Assembly (NCBI GenBank): GCA_964350315.1
Contig: CAYGJD010000004.1
Coordinates: 62,001 to 126,000 of the forward strand
From: JAJZEO01 sp964350315
GTDB lineage: Bacteria; Chlamydiota; Chlamydiia; Chlamydiales; 2-12-FULL-49-11
Direction of reading: 5' to 3'
Length of the DNA stretch: 64,000 bases
Each line of letters starts with the position of its first letter. The first letter of the stretch is position 1. Positions 9,400-18,347 of this stretch are shown here, one piece after another. Made by a program: the position numbers and the translations under genes. The notes beneath the pieces were generated by a model. That model did not search any database. It worked only from the letters and a program-made list of their open reading frames with translations, and was not told the DNA's origin.

Positions 9400-10315
9400 A
9401 AAAAGATCAAGCCTCTCAACACTTACATTTGTTTTTGTTCTTTGCCTTGTTTGCGCAGTGTTACTTGCAGTTGTCTCAACAGCCCTTAAAAGCAAACAAG
9501 ACCAAGCAAAAGCCAACTATCTTATCCAACAACTTCTTGTTTCTGCGCGCATCTTAAATTATCAAGGGTATTTTGAAATCGCAACAGAAGAAGCAAAAAT
9601 GCAATTTGCGGTTTTTGATGGCGAAAAACTTATTCCAAGTGAAAAAAAAATGAAAGCAACAACGGCGCAAATAAAAACCGTTTATGACAAACGAGTAAAA
9701 CCCATGCTTGCTGACATCTCTGGCAAATCTTTCACTTTTGAAGAAGTCGGTCTTGAATACGGAATTTATTTCGATAAACACAAAAAAGAAGGTTTTTCAG
9801 GACTGAAATACAAACTATATTACGAAATTTCAGCAAATGGTGACGACAATAAAAACTATGCCTTAACCTTTCCTATTTCTGGATTTGGACTTTGGGATGC
9901 AATACACGCACTAATAAGCGTAGAACCCGACTGTACTACTATACTTGGCTTTAGTTGCTATGATCAGAAGGAAACACCGGGACTTGGGGGAGAAATAGCA
10001 GAACCTTGGTGGCAAAATCAATTTTACCAAAAGAAAATTTTTCTAGAGTCTAAAGATGGGAAAATTAATTTTCCTGTAGCGCCACTAGGCATCGATGTAG
10101 TAAAACCAGGAAAAATGGACACACTCTCAAAACAACAGAAAAAATCTAGTGTCGATGGGATAACAGGGGCATCGATTACATCAAATGGAATCATGCAAGC
10201 AATACAAAAATCTCTTGAGCCTTATAGAAATTTACTTATAAGAAAAAGAACCGACTATGAAAAACTGAATGAGAAAAATCAAAGTAAAGGCCGCTCCAAC
10301 AGAAAGAAAAAATAA
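9392..10315 (+). CDS. nqrC: Na+-NQR subunit C
   Basis: 307 residues. One N-terminal membrane helix (TLTFVFVLCLVCAVLLAVVS) anchors a periplasmic FMN-binding domain. The covalent flavin attachment motif DGITGASITSNG lies near residue 255; an acceptor Ser or Thr in GAS/T is flavinylated by ApbE in this family. GFSCYDQKETPGLGGEI matches the conserved HxETPGLG stretch, with Gln-Lys in place of His. The C-terminus is basic (NRKKK). The ATG lies inside the end of nqrB (8-base overlap), so the two are translationally coupled. This is the electron carrier between the membrane FeS centre and NqrB. Confidence 0.93.
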   Translation: MGKKRSSLSTLTFVFVLCLVCAVLLAVVSTALKSKQDQAKANYLIQQLLVSARILNYQGYFEIATEEAKMQFAVFDGEKLIPSEKKMKATTAQIKTVYDKRVKPMLADISGKSFTFEEVGLEYGIYFDKHKKEGFSGLKYKLYYEISANGDDNKNYALTFPISGFGLWDAIHALISVEPDCTTILGFSCYDQKETPGLGGEIAEPWWQNQFYQKKIFLESKDGKINFPVAPLGIDVVKPGKMDTLSKQQKKSSVDGITGASITSNGIMQAIQKSLEPYRNLLIRKRTDYEKLNEKNQSKGRSNRKKK

Positions 10316-10344
10316 ACTACCACTTTTTGACCCTCAAGGAAAAC

Positions 10345-10980
10345 GTGAGCAAAACACCACTCAAACATTACTTTTTTGATCCTCTTTGGAAAGACAACCA
10401 AATCTTAGTTGCTATCCTTGGAATTTGCTCTGCTCTTGCTGTAACTATTCAAATGAAAACAGCACTTGTCATGGGCCTTTGCGTAATGTTTGTCACTGCT
10501 ATGTCTTCTTTTTTTGTCTCTTTGATCCGTAAATTTACCCCTGAAGATGTCCGAATGATCGCGCAACTTGTAATCATTTCCTCATTTGTCATCATCGTAG
10601 ATCAATTTCTAAAAGCCTATTTTTATGAACTGTCTAAAATGCTTTCTGTCTTTGTTGGTCTAATTATTACAAACTGTCTTGTCATGGGCAGAACAGAATC
10701 TATGGCAAAAAACATCGCCCCCATTCCTGCATTTTTAGATGGGCTTGGAGCCGCAACTGGATATGCAATTGTCATTCTTGCTGTTTCATTCATCAGAGAA
10801 CTTTTTGGCTTTGGAACGATCTTCGGCTTTAAAATTATTCCCCAAGTGATTTACGCAACACCCCTGCACCCTTCACGCTATGTCAACTTTAATATTATGG
10901 CCCTAGCGCCCTCTGCTTTCTTCATCTTAGGGATGTTTATCTGGATTTATAACATTGTATCGCCAAAGGAAAAAACATAA
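10345..10980 (+). CDS. nqrD: Na+-NQR subunit D
   Basis: 211 residues from GTG 10345, which has AAGGA just upstream; the in-frame TTG at 10327 has no ribosome site, so I prefer the GTG. Six membrane helices. The two conserved cysteines that, with those of NqrE, hold the intramembrane FeS centre are visible in LGICSALAVT and ITNCLVMGRTE. The GTE/RTE segment and the FIRELFGFGTIFG stretch are typical for the NqrD/RnfE family. Its TAA overlaps the ATG of nqrE (TAATG). Confidence 0.94.
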   Translation: MSKTPLKHYFFDPLWKDNQILVAILGICSALAVTIQMKTALVMGLCVMFVTAMSSFFVSLIRKFTPEDVRMIAQLVIISSFVIIVDQFLKAYFYELSKMLSVFVGLIITNCLVMGRTESMAKNIAPIPAFLDGLGAATGYAIVILAVSFIRELFGFGTIFGFKIIPQVIYATPLHPSRYVNFNIMALAPSAFFILGMFIWIYNIVSPKEKT

Positions 10981-11708
10981 TGTGGATGGGTGAATATACA
11001 CTAGTAAACTTGATTGGTCTTGCCATACAAGCAATCTTTATTCAAAACATCCTTCTCTTTTATTTTTTAGGGATGTGTTCCTACCTCGCCTGTTCACAAA
11101 AACTTGCTACAGCAAATGGACTCGGAATTGCTGTATTTGTTGTGATTACAATCTCTGGAGTTACAAACTGGTTTATCAATCGCTTTATTACAGGTGATGG
11201 AGCCCTTGAATGGCTCTCCTATTTCGGAGTTAACACAAAAGGTCTATCGCTGAACTTTCTTGAATTAATTATCTACATCTCTGTCATTGCCGCACTCGTT
11301 CAAATCCTTGAAATCATTATCGACACCTTTTCTCCCGCGCTCTATCGATCACTTGGAATGTATTTACCTCTTATTACTGTTAATTGCGCCATTCTAGGAG
11401 CTTCTCTTTTTGCAACAGTACGCAGCTACCCCTTTGTTGCAAACCTTGTCTATATTGCATGTACAGGATTAGGTTGGTGGATCGCAATCGTTCTTATCGC
11501 AACAATTCGTGAAAAACTTCGAACCTCTGACATCCCCCTTGCCCTTCAAGGAATGGGGATCACTTTCATTACTACAGGCCTTATCTCTCTAGCGTTTTTA
11601 GGCTTCTCTGGGATAGATCTAGACAGAAAGGAATCACAACAAGACGACAAATATCAAATCCTATCACAACGAAGTTTAAACACAGAACTTCCATTGAAGA
11701 AAAAATAA
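10980..11708 (+). CDS. nqrE: Na+-NQR subunit E
   Basis: 242 residues and six membrane helices. Cys in FLGMCSYLACSQKL and in VNCAILGASLF correspond to the FeS-ligating cysteines of the NqrE/RnfA family. REKLRTSDIPLALQGMGITFITTG is the conserved C-terminal part (seen as REKLRTSDIPLALQGMGI). A hydrophilic tail of about 35 residues rich in Asp, Gln and Lys extends beyond the usual end of about 200 residues. The gene ends the nqrBCDE operon; a separate promoter follows for the next gene, and no terminator hairpin is seen between them. Confidence 0.94.
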   Translation: MWMGEYTLVNLIGLAIQAIFIQNILLFYFLGMCSYLACSQKLATANGLGIAVFVVITISGVTNWFINRFITGDGALEWLSYFGVNTKGLSLNFLELIIYISVIAALVQILEIIIDTFSPALYRSLGMYLPLITVNCAILGASLFATVRSYPFVANLVYIACTGLGWWIAIVLIATIREKLRTSDIPLALQGMGITFITTGLISLAFLGFSGIDLDRKESQQDDKYQILSQRSLNTELPLKKK

Positions 11709-11732
11709 GAACTGTACTAATACCCCATGTTT

Positions 11733-11741
11733 TGATATAAT
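11733..11741 (+). promoter_or_regulatory. Extended -10 promoter element
   Basis: The string TGATATAAT fits a perfect extended -10 box (TG-n-TATAAT) 31 bases before the ATG of the small gene at 11773. The -35 region (TGTACT at 17 bases) is weak, as is usual for extended -10 promoters. Confidence 0.5.
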
Positions 11742-11772
11742 ACTTTCATAATTAACAACAAAAGATCTTATT

Positions 11773-12228
11773 ATGGAAGCTTCTGCACAATCATACCCAA
11801 TCTCTACTTGCTCCATTTTTGTAGCGCTTTTAAATCCAGAACTTCTTGAAAGAGACCGTTATAAAATCGTTGTTTCAACCTCTACTCTTGAAGACACACA
11901 AACAGGCGTTCCTCATCGTGATTCTCACCCTTCTTTACGCGGTCTATTTACCGCTTCTGCGGAATTTGAAAATCAACTCTTCACAACGTATTCACACAAT
12001 CATGGGGATCAGTTAGTTGTCTCTTACTATGACACGACAGCTTTGAAATGTGCAAAAATTTTCTCCTGTTCCATTCAAACTCCCCCTGTTTTTTTTACCG
12101 TTTCACTAAAAGCAAAAGAAACCGGAGGGTTTAGGTTAGAAGAACTTAGGCAGCTAGATACTCGTAAGGAATACTTGGCTGAAGCAGCCAGAATAATTAC
12201 ACTCATAAATACGACAGATTCAATCTAG
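11773..12228 (+). CDS. Hypothetical protein, 151 aa
   Basis: No family recognised. The protein is soluble, with no signal peptide or membrane helix. It looks like a small mixed alpha/beta domain: strands around CSIFVALLN, YKIVVSTSTLE, QLVVSYYD and PPVFFTVSLKAK, then a C-terminal helix (EYLAEAARIITLI). It has its own extended -10 promoter and stands alone between the nqr operon and the convergent gcvH, whose stop is only 6 bases away. Confidence 0.55.
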   Translation: MEASAQSYPISTCSIFVALLNPELLERDRYKIVVSTSTLEDTQTGVPHRDSHPSLRGLFTASAEFENQLFTTYSHNHGDQLVVSYYDTTALKCAKIFSCSIQTPPVFFTVSLKAKETGGFRLEELRQLDTRKEYLAEAARIITLINTTDSI

Positions 12229-12234
12229 GCAGAA

Positions 12235-12579
12235 TCACTTGTGATCTGAAAGAGATTGATACTCATCTTCGCTTTCAAATTCAATCTCATAAAGCCATCC
12301 CTCGCCATAGGGATCTTTATGAACCAATTCCGGCGAATGCAAAAGCTTTTCATTGATCGCGACAACTTTCCCAGAAATAGGCGAATAAGTATCTGCTGCC
12401 GCCTTAACTGACTCTAATATGGCCACTTCATCACCAATTTTAAAAACTTGGCCAACTTTTGGAAGCTTTACAAAGACAACATTATCAAGTTCAACAGCAG
12501 CTCTTTTCGTAAGACCAACTCTTGCTCTATTCTTATCTTTTTCTTTTAACAACCACTCATTTGAATCAGTAACCTTCAT
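12235..12579 (-). CDS. gcvH: Glycine cleavage H-like lipoyl carrier
   Basis: 114 residues, near the usual 120-130 for GcvH. The lipoyl-lysine is Lys59 in LESVKAAADTYSP, the typical ESVKAxxDxxSP hairpin. KLPKVGQVFKIGDEVAILES and INEKLLHSPELV are also typical. No glycine cleavage P or T gene is in the window. Chlamydiae as a rule keep GcvH without the rest of that system, so it may act as a lipoyl carrier or relay. The lipoate-ligase-like gene at 19874-20611 is the obvious partner. The gene follows the CBM9-like gene by 10 bases. Confidence 0.92.
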   Translation of the reverse strand: MKVTDSNEWLLKEKDKNRARVGLTKRAAVELDNVVFVKLPKVGQVFKIGDEVAILESVKAAADTYSPISGKVVAINEKLLHSPELVHKDPYGEGWLYEIEFESEDEYQSLSDHK

Positions 12580-12589
12580 CTACACACTC

Positions 12590-13231
12590 CTAATCAACCA
12601 ACTGCATTCGCGCCCATAACGCTGGACATATTTTAAGTTTGAAATCAACCTCACTAAGAGGAAAATGTCCTGGCGAACCAGAAGATCTATGCACTCTACA
12701 TGCAAAGCCAATTTTACGCACTTGATCTGGATTGTAACCAAACAAAGAAATTTCTGGAATGGTTATTTCCATATCTATACATTTGCCTTTAAGCACGCTC
12801 CTCACAGTAAAACTCTCAAACGGCGCAGGATCGTGCCGGTCATCACTCTTGAAACGCGTGATTTCAGCAGCTTGTACACCATCTACCTCTTTCGGTAGAA
12901 AGACAAAATGGTGGCAATATTTATGAATCACAGAGGATGTTGCATTCGAACGCGTATCGATGAACACTTCAATACCATCTCCTTTTTCAACATCAGGAAA
13001 AAAGGATCCTCCAAACTTTGAATCGACACGTAAAAAAAGCTTAATCCCCTCTAATGACCAACAAATACCAAGCGCATAAAATGGATCTTCAGCAAGAAGA
13101 GTTGCAACACTTGGAATTAAATAAGGAGCTTTGATCCCTTTTTCAAAAGAAACTCCCTCCCCTTTTACGACATCAAAAAGAGGTTCAACCATACTCATCA
13201 CATCTACTGGCGGAAACTTTCTTAAATCCAC
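12590..13231 (-). CDS. CBM9-like beta-sandwich protein
   Basis: 213 residues, no signal peptide. GDGIEVFIDTRSN, the following CHHFVFLPKE, and the later DMEITIPEISLFGYNP resemble carbohydrate-binding module 9 / DOMON-like sandwiches, where a GDxIEVFID strand carries the binding face. I believe it corresponds to the chlamydial hypothetical that follows gcvH in Chlamydia, judging by position only. The start is GTG with AGGAAG 4 bases upstream. It is in line with gcvH. What it binds is unknown. Confidence 0.5.
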   Translation of the reverse strand: MDLRKFPPVDVMSMVEPLFDVVKGEGVSFEKGIKAPYLIPSVATLLAEDPFYALGICWSLEGIKLFLRVDSKFGGSFFPDVEKGDGIEVFIDTRSNATSSVIHKYCHHFVFLPKEVDGVQAAEITRFKSDDRHDPAPFESFTVRSVLKGKCIDMEITIPEISLFGYNPDQVRKIGFACRVHRSSGSPGHFPLSEVDFKLKICPALWARMQLVD

Positions 13232-13248
13232 ATATCTTCCTAGATTAA

Positions 13249-13265
13249 CACTATTATCGATAGTG
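13249..13265. repeat. Short inverted repeat before CBM9-like gene
   Basis: CACTAT and ATAGTG (6 bases each) flank TATCG, about 18 bases before the GTG of the gene at 12590-13231. It could be an operator or a small hairpin in the leader. No T-run follows, so it is not a standard terminator. Confidence 0.3.
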
Positions 13266-13311
13266 CAATTTCAAACCTTCACCCTCAAGATCTAGCACAT
13301 TCAACGCTCAA

Positions 13312-15675
13312 CTACAGTTGATCATCCTCATCTATTTCTACTTCTGCAACAGGAATAAAAAGCGCTTTACTCTCTATAGATCTATCAAGAAACTTAGAAA
13401 GCATATTTTGTCTTGCTTCATTAGAAAGAAACTTTCTTCCTTCACGCATACGTTTTTCCATAGGCGTTGTATCAATATAACTATCTAATACCTGGAAGAA
13501 ACTAACCCCACTATCATGCTCAACATTGACATCAGACCAGCTAGAGGCTCGCATTTCAAATAACGATTCCTCAAAATTTTGGTGCGATAGATTACGTGTA
13601 ATGCTCTCTTCTAGTCGTACAGGAAACCAAGACTCATCTAGAGAAGGCAGTTCTTGCAAGTGGTCTTTAGAAAGCATGTAATCTTTCTGTGATTTTTCAA
13701 CAAAAAGACCATTTTTTGCATCTTCTAATCGTTGTTTCATATAAGAAACCATTCTATGCTCAGCCGCAAATTCAAGCCGTTTATCAACAGATTCAAATGT
13801 TGTAGGATCTTTATTTTCAAACCTCTCAATTTCAGATAGAATAGCATTAAATGCTATCTCCTTCAGCCGTGGCAATTGAAGATCATACCCTTCTTTAAAA
13901 CGTCCATTCGTATATTCATTACGTAATTTTTCACCTAAAATTTTATCTAAAACTCCAGATTTTTTAGCTTTTTCAAATGTCATTACATAAAACTCTCGAT
14001 CCCTATCAATCACACGTATTGAATGGAATTTATCATTATCTTCTGTATAACAAGAAAGCTTAACTGCACTTTCAACATCAGCTTCTTCAGCTGATTCATG
14101 TCGAAGAGGCGCTGATTCTAGAAGATGCAAAACTGTTTTGTGATCAGCAAGAGTGTTCAAGACATTTCCAGACTTGACAAGTGGAATCGCTATCTCTTTT
14201 GTTGTCCTCTTTGCTCGTGCAAGAGTTTCTCGTATCATCTCTTTGTGCTCATCAATAATATTTGATCGAACGAACGCATCAATTCTAGCCCTGTCTTTTT
14301 CATTAAGCTTTAAGATATACTCATGTTTATCTTCTTGAGAATCACCAGAATAAGACGATAAAAGAGGAAACTCTTCTACCAATCTACTCCAATTTGATTC
14401 ATTCAACTGCCAAGAAAGTGAGTTCTTCAAACTCACATTTACAGCTATTTCTTCTCTAGTTTGTGTTGAGTAATCAACGATAAAGCGTTTTTCTAAAAAT
14501 TCAGGTGAACGCGTCTTCATCTCTTCAATTGAATACAATCTAGAAGGCATATCGAGTAAATTGTCTCTCTCACCTATTGCATCTAAATAAATCTCAAACT
14601 TGAGCATGTCATCTATTGATTTGAAATTCACTGCGTCTGGTAATTTAAAATGATCAATTTTCGCAACTTTGTATGCATAATCAAAGTAACTTCTGTACAA
14701 CTGTGAATCTACGAACACACCACTTCCAGCGTCATCCAACCAACGTCTTGTAATAAGCACTTTTTGCCATGCTTTTACAGCCTCGTCCTCAGAAAGATTC
14801 ACTAGTGACAGCTGGCGCTGCATGAATCTACCAAACTCTTCCTTAGATACATTTTTATTTGGCTCTACAAGGCGCAGCCCCTTCATTAGATTCTCAACAA
14901 GCGAGGTTCTTGCTTCTATAAAACTTACTCGGTAACCTAATTTTTGGGCTTCTATAGCACCATTATGAAAAAAAAGAGCTGCCAGCTCAACAAATTTAGG
15001 CCCAAACCAATCGATCGCAGTCTTTGCATTGAATATCGCAAGGTCTGATGATTGTAAATACTGGTCAGCTTGAACTTTATTTCCATATTGATACTGTTGA
15101 TAGAGCAGAATTTGTCTTAATATGCCTGGAGGAAATTTTTTCTGAGCAAGATAAAGCCTAGCAATAGCATCAAAAGACTTCTCATCCATCTTAGAATCAA
15201 GGGACTTGAAATTTTCCCACTCATTATACATCCCAGCTTCTTTACCAAAGTGTTTCCATACAGAGACCGTTCCAATTACCTTCTGAGGATGTTCATAAGG
15301 CTTATAAGCTTGAAACTTTTGAAATCGTTCCTCTAAATCACCCTTTAATTGATCTTCAAATCGATTATATAGCTCCTGAGCTATCCCCGTATCAATAATT
15401 TCACTCTTAAGCGCACCATCATTGAATAAATTCGGATTACCTCTATTCTCAAACACCATCAAATCAGAGAGATCAGAAGAGATAAAACGAACAAGCTGCT
15501 TCATTTCAAGTCCTGAGATTGAGGTCCCATCTACTGCTGTGCCATACTTCCAATCTTTATCCCTTGCTTGATGGTGTATCGAATTCGAAATGCCAAAAAA
15601 CAGAAAACTGCAGATGACCATTACCGTTACAACCAAAAAGATCGATTTTTGATATTTCCTCACTAGACTCAACAT
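13312..15675 (-). CDS. PpiD/SurA-like periplasmic chaperone candidate
   Basis: 787 residues. The N-terminus MLSLVRKYQKSIFLVVTVMV places a single membrane anchor at about 10-28, exactly as in PpiD and other SurA_N_3 proteins (short basic tail, one helix, then a periplasmic helical domain with AVDGTSISGLEMKQLV, resembling the VNGxxIxxxEF start of that domain). The long helical body with many KxF and LxxLxxR repeats follows. I cannot find a complete rotamase (parvulin) domain, so it may be a chaperone only. The C-terminus is acidic (EIDEDDQL). It is 80 bases upstream of the CBM9-like gene on the same strand. Confidence 0.5.
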   Translation of the reverse strand: MLSLVRKYQKSIFLVVTVMVICSFLFFGISNSIHHQARDKDWKYGTAVDGTSISGLEMKQLVRFISSDLSDLMVFENRGNPNLFNDGALKSEIIDTGIAQELYNRFEDQLKGDLEERFQKFQAYKPYEHPQKVIGTVSVWKHFGKEAGMYNEWENFKSLDSKMDEKSFDAIARLYLAQKKFPPGILRQILLYQQYQYGNKVQADQYLQSSDLAIFNAKTAIDWFGPKFVELAALFFHNGAIEAQKLGYRVSFIEARTSLVENLMKGLRLVEPNKNVSKEEFGRFMQRQLSLVNLSEDEAVKAWQKVLITRRWLDDAGSGVFVDSQLYRSYFDYAYKVAKIDHFKLPDAVNFKSIDDMLKFEIYLDAIGERDNLLDMPSRLYSIEEMKTRSPEFLEKRFIVDYSTQTREEIAVNVSLKNSLSWQLNESNWSRLVEEFPLLSSYSGDSQEDKHEYILKLNEKDRARIDAFVRSNIIDEHKEMIRETLARAKRTTKEIAIPLVKSGNVLNTLADHKTVLHLLESAPLRHESAEEADVESAVKLSCYTEDNDKFHSIRVIDRDREFYVMTFEKAKKSGVLDKILGEKLRNEYTNGRFKEGYDLQLPRLKEIAFNAILSEIERFENKDPTTFESVDKRLEFAAEHRMVSYMKQRLEDAKNGLFVEKSQKDYMLSKDHLQELPSLDESWFPVRLEESITRNLSHQNFEESLFEMRASSWSDVNVEHDSGVSFFQVLDSYIDTTPMEKRMREGRKFLSNEARQNMLSKFLDRSIESKALFIPVAEVEIDEDDQL

Positions 15676-15828
15676 AAGCTCAACTCACTTCAAAATGTAT
15701 AAAATTGGTTAAATATAGCAAAGAAAAGGCTTTACAGCAAGTAAATCAGCCACTTTTTATAATCCCTGACTATCAGTCACTTACGCGCGCCACTGAACAT
15801 ATAACAAATAGGTCATTATATTTATAAG

Positions 15829-15858
15829 TTGATAATTAATAAAATTTTATGTTATAAT
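15829..15858 (+). promoter_or_regulatory. Sigma-66/70 type promoter
   Basis: TTGATA at 15829-15834 and a perfect TATAAT at 15853-15858 are separated by 18 bases. It lies in the 275-base gene-free stretch before the effector-like pair, which is strongly AT-rich between 15800 and 15900. The leader would be about 85 bases long. The rest of this gap (15676-15828) shows no gene or repeat that I can support. Confidence 0.6.
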
Positions 15859-15910
15859 TTATAATTATGTGTAATTAAAGCTGTAGTTTCGTTAACTAAG
15901 CTTAATAAAG

Positions 15911-15924
15911 CCTATATATATAGG
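15911..15924. repeat. 14-base perfect palindrome in leader
   Basis: CCTATATATATAGG reads the same on both strands. It lies between the promoter at 15829-15858 and the AGGAGG ribosome site at 15940-15945, so it could be an operator or a leader hairpin controlling the effector-like unit. Confidence 0.4.
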
Positions 15925-15950
15925 TAGAAACACAAATTTAGGAGGACATT

Positions 15951-16883
15951 ATGGGATCAGTATCAGGAAGCAGCAACAACTCACCTATCGATGCTTTAAA
16001 GCATTACTCTGCTCTGCACAGTGAAAAGGGAGGCAAAACCCTCCTTGGACTCGATAAAAAAGGTCAACTTGTTGCTGAAAAGGTCACAACGATCGATTTC
16101 ATTAAAGCTTTTTTTGGCTTTGGTAAAGCTGTAAAATACACTCAGAAACACCAAAAAGAGCTTGTAATCGGCACTATTGCGCAAAAAATTGGCGTTGCAA
16201 ATCTAAGTCCAGATGACAAAAAAGTTGCCATAACAGCACTAAAAACTCTTTTAAGACACTTGGAAACTCATGGACAACTAGAGGCAATTATAAAAAACCT
16301 TGAAAAACCAGAAGCACAACCCAACGCAGAGGCTGCAAAAAAAACCCGAACAAAGACTCCAGAAAAACCACAAGCTCAACCTAAAGTAAGCGCTCCTCAA
16401 GCACAAAAGCCACCAGCAAGTCAACCAGCACCAACTCAATCGAAGCCAAAAGAAACTGTTAAAGGCGTCGCAAATCCCTCAGCTCTAGTGCGCATTGAAA
16501 AACAGGTTAGCCAAGCTCAGATTGATCAAGCAAGAGCTATGAGCATCCTTAAGCAAGGTAGCACAGGTCATGAGGTAGTTGATTTGAAATCGATCCCAGA
16601 CAACGCAAAAGCATGGCTACTCAAAACATGCACTAATATGTCTTATACAGAGAGTGAACTTTCACATTTTGAAGTCAATTTGGTGAGAGTTTCAAGCGAT
16701 AGAATGAACGTTGAAATAATCGATAAAAGAAGAACATCTGATTTTTCTCCTAATCCCACTTACCTCTTGAGGGGAAATAATATCGAAAAATTTCTGACTA
16801 TGCTGAATCCAAAATCAGGGAGCGAAAGAGACCATAACGCGCTTTTGATTGCTGCGATTAGCCATATACTAAGAAAAAAATAG
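15951..16883 (+). CDS. Effector-like protein A, Pro/Gln-rich linker
   Basis: 310 residues. A very strong ribosome site (AGGAGG, 5 bases spacing) marks the start. The first residues (MGSVSGSSNNSPID) are Ser/Asn-rich and unstructured, as in type III secreted proteins. Residues about 25-120 form a helical module; 120-175 are a low-complexity linker of Pro, Gln, Lys and Ala (EAQPNAEAAKKTRTKTPEKP); a C-terminal domain of about 120 residues follows. The segment LLGLDKKGQLVAEKVTTIDF resembles RLYTDDQGYALGEFSTWELI of the next gene, so the two share an N-terminal module. There is no signal peptide or membrane helix. No known family recognised; effector role is an inference. Confidence 0.6.
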   Translation: MGSVSGSSNNSPIDALKHYSALHSEKGGKTLLGLDKKGQLVAEKVTTIDFIKAFFGFGKAVKYTQKHQKELVIGTIAQKIGVANLSPDDKKVAITALKTLLRHLETHGQLEAIIKNLEKPEAQPNAEAAKKTRTKTPEKPQAQPKVSAPQAQKPPASQPAPTQSKPKETVKGVANPSALVRIEKQVSQAQIDQARAMSILKQGSTGHEVVDLKSIPDNAKAWLLKTCTNMSYTESELSHFEVNLVRVSSDRMNVEIIDKRRTSDFSPNPTYLLRGNNIEKFLTMLNPKSGSERDHNALLIAAISHILRKK

Positions 16884-16919
16884 CATAAAATAATAATACT
16901 AACCTCTACGGAGAAGATT

Positions 16920-18347
16920 ATGGAAATTTCTACACAAGGACCAACTGTCAATAAAGATGCTCTTGGGGCATTGGCTGGCCTTTACGATAAAGTTCGTGTA
17001 AGCGAAGGCACGCTTGGATCCAAACATATTCGCCTCTACACTGATGATCAGGGTTATGCACTTGGTGAATTTTCTACATGGGAACTGATTAAAAATATCG
17101 TAGCACAAGCTCTATCATTCTTATTTGACTTCGTTGCAGTTTCTGGAGATGGCGGAAAGTATAAACTAGACGGCGCACTAGTTGAAGATATAAATAAAAT
17201 TGTAGCTTTAGTAAACGAAGATCGCAAAAAACTTGAAAGCCTTGACGAGAAGTTAGTTATAAAAGCATCAGCATCTTTGAACCGTTTATCTCAAAGTACA
17301 AATGACACATATTTTGCAAGCGCGGCTACAGCACTAAAAGCTCTAGCTGTAATAAAATTTGGTAGCGAACAAGAGTACGAGATCAAGATTCGCGATCTGG
17401 AAGCCGAAGATACAGACGCAAGAAACTCTAGGTCGAGTTCCCCTGCTAGCTCAGACCGTTCTTCTCCTTTAAGCTTCATCCTTGTAAATGGTTATGATGA
17501 GACTCCGAGTCCAACATCAGGGTCTACCGACTCAGGATTTAGCAGTCTTGTTGAAAGAGAAAGCCCAAACACTCCAACAGAACAACGTCCTTCATTCTTG
17601 GAAATGCTTGCTTCTACTCCTGCTGCATTCCCAAGAAAAAGAACTCCTGCTGACAACATGAATAGAAACCATTTAACAGTTCTAGGTCATAATGGAGTTG
17701 GAAGAAATGATGATGCGCTAGACTATCTTCTCACTGACAAAGATAGAATCAATCGTGCTAATCAAAATATCTTTTCTTTTTTAAATATTACAGATAGAGA
17801 GCAAGGTGAAATTTACGCAAAAGTCTCAGAACATAGATCTAGCACAAGAAGCAAACTAGAGACAGCAGAAAGAAATCTTCGATTGATCAACGATCAAGCA
17901 ACCCTTGCAGAGAAAGCAAAAGCAACTGTAAGGATAGGTGCGTTATCTGAATCAAAGAGAAAACTTTCTATTGAAATAGCAGCTCTTAAAGCCGAGCTTA
18001 AAAAAACAGATCATGAAATATTTGGGGAAATTGAGATCGCTTCTCTCGAAAGAAAAAGAGAGACCTTTGATCAAAAAATTGCTTCTAGAGAGATGACTCA
18101 GGATCAGTATGGTGCATTTTGCCACAATCTTGCCGTATTAATGTTGCTTTCAGGACAAGATGAAGAAAATCTCAATGATCATATTAAGTCTTATCACTTA
18201 GAGGCACTTTTTAAAACTCCTTATAGAGAAACAACCTCACTTGAACATGCAAAAATAGCTTTTGCTACGGCTACAGCATTTTCAAAAGATTTCGTAGATC
18301 ATTTAAATAGAAAAATGAAAGAGATACTAAATCTTTCTGGTTATTAA
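16920..18347 (+). CDS. Effector-like protein B, Ser/Pro linker and coiled coil
   Basis: 475 residues; it follows protein A by 36 bases on the same transcript. The N-terminal 150 residues contain the module shared with protein A (DDQGYALGEFSTWELIKN). Residues about 165-245 are a disordered Ser/Pro/Thr stretch (NSRSSSPASSDRSSPLSF, then TPSPTSGSTDSGFSS). Residues about 300-385 are charged and heptad-like (SKLETAERNLRLINDQATLA), a likely coiled coil, and a helical end follows. This order (helical head, disordered linker, coiled coil) is common in chlamydial secreted proteins. Its TAA overlaps the convergent proS stop. No enzymatic motif seen. Confidence 0.6.
   Translation: MEISTQGPTVNKDALGALAGLYDKVRVSEGTLGSKHIRLYTDDQGYALGEFSTWELIKNIVAQALSFLFDFVAVSGDGGKYKLDGALVEDINKIVALVNEDRKKLESLDEKLVIKASASLNRLSQSTNDTYFASAATALKALAVIKFGSEQEYEIKIRDLEAEDTDARNSRSSSPASSDRSSPLSFILVNGYDETPSPTSGSTDSGFSSLVERESPNTPTEQRPSFLEMLASTPAAFPRKRTPADNMNRNHLTVLGHNGVGRNDDALDYLLTDKDRINRANQNIFSFLNITDREQGEIYAKVSEHRSSTRSKLETAERNLRLINDQATLAEKAKATVRIGALSESKRKLSIEIAALKAELKKTDHEIFGEIEIASLERKRETFDQKIASREMTQDQYGAFCHNLAVLMLLSGQDEENLNDHIKSYHLEALFKTPYRETTSLEHAKIAFATATAFSKDFVDHLNRKMKEILNLSGY

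Noticed and set aside
13312..15675. Annotation as a peptidyl-prolyl isomerase.
   Set aside because: The anchor and start fit PpiD, but no parvulin domain is evident, so the activity is not claimed.
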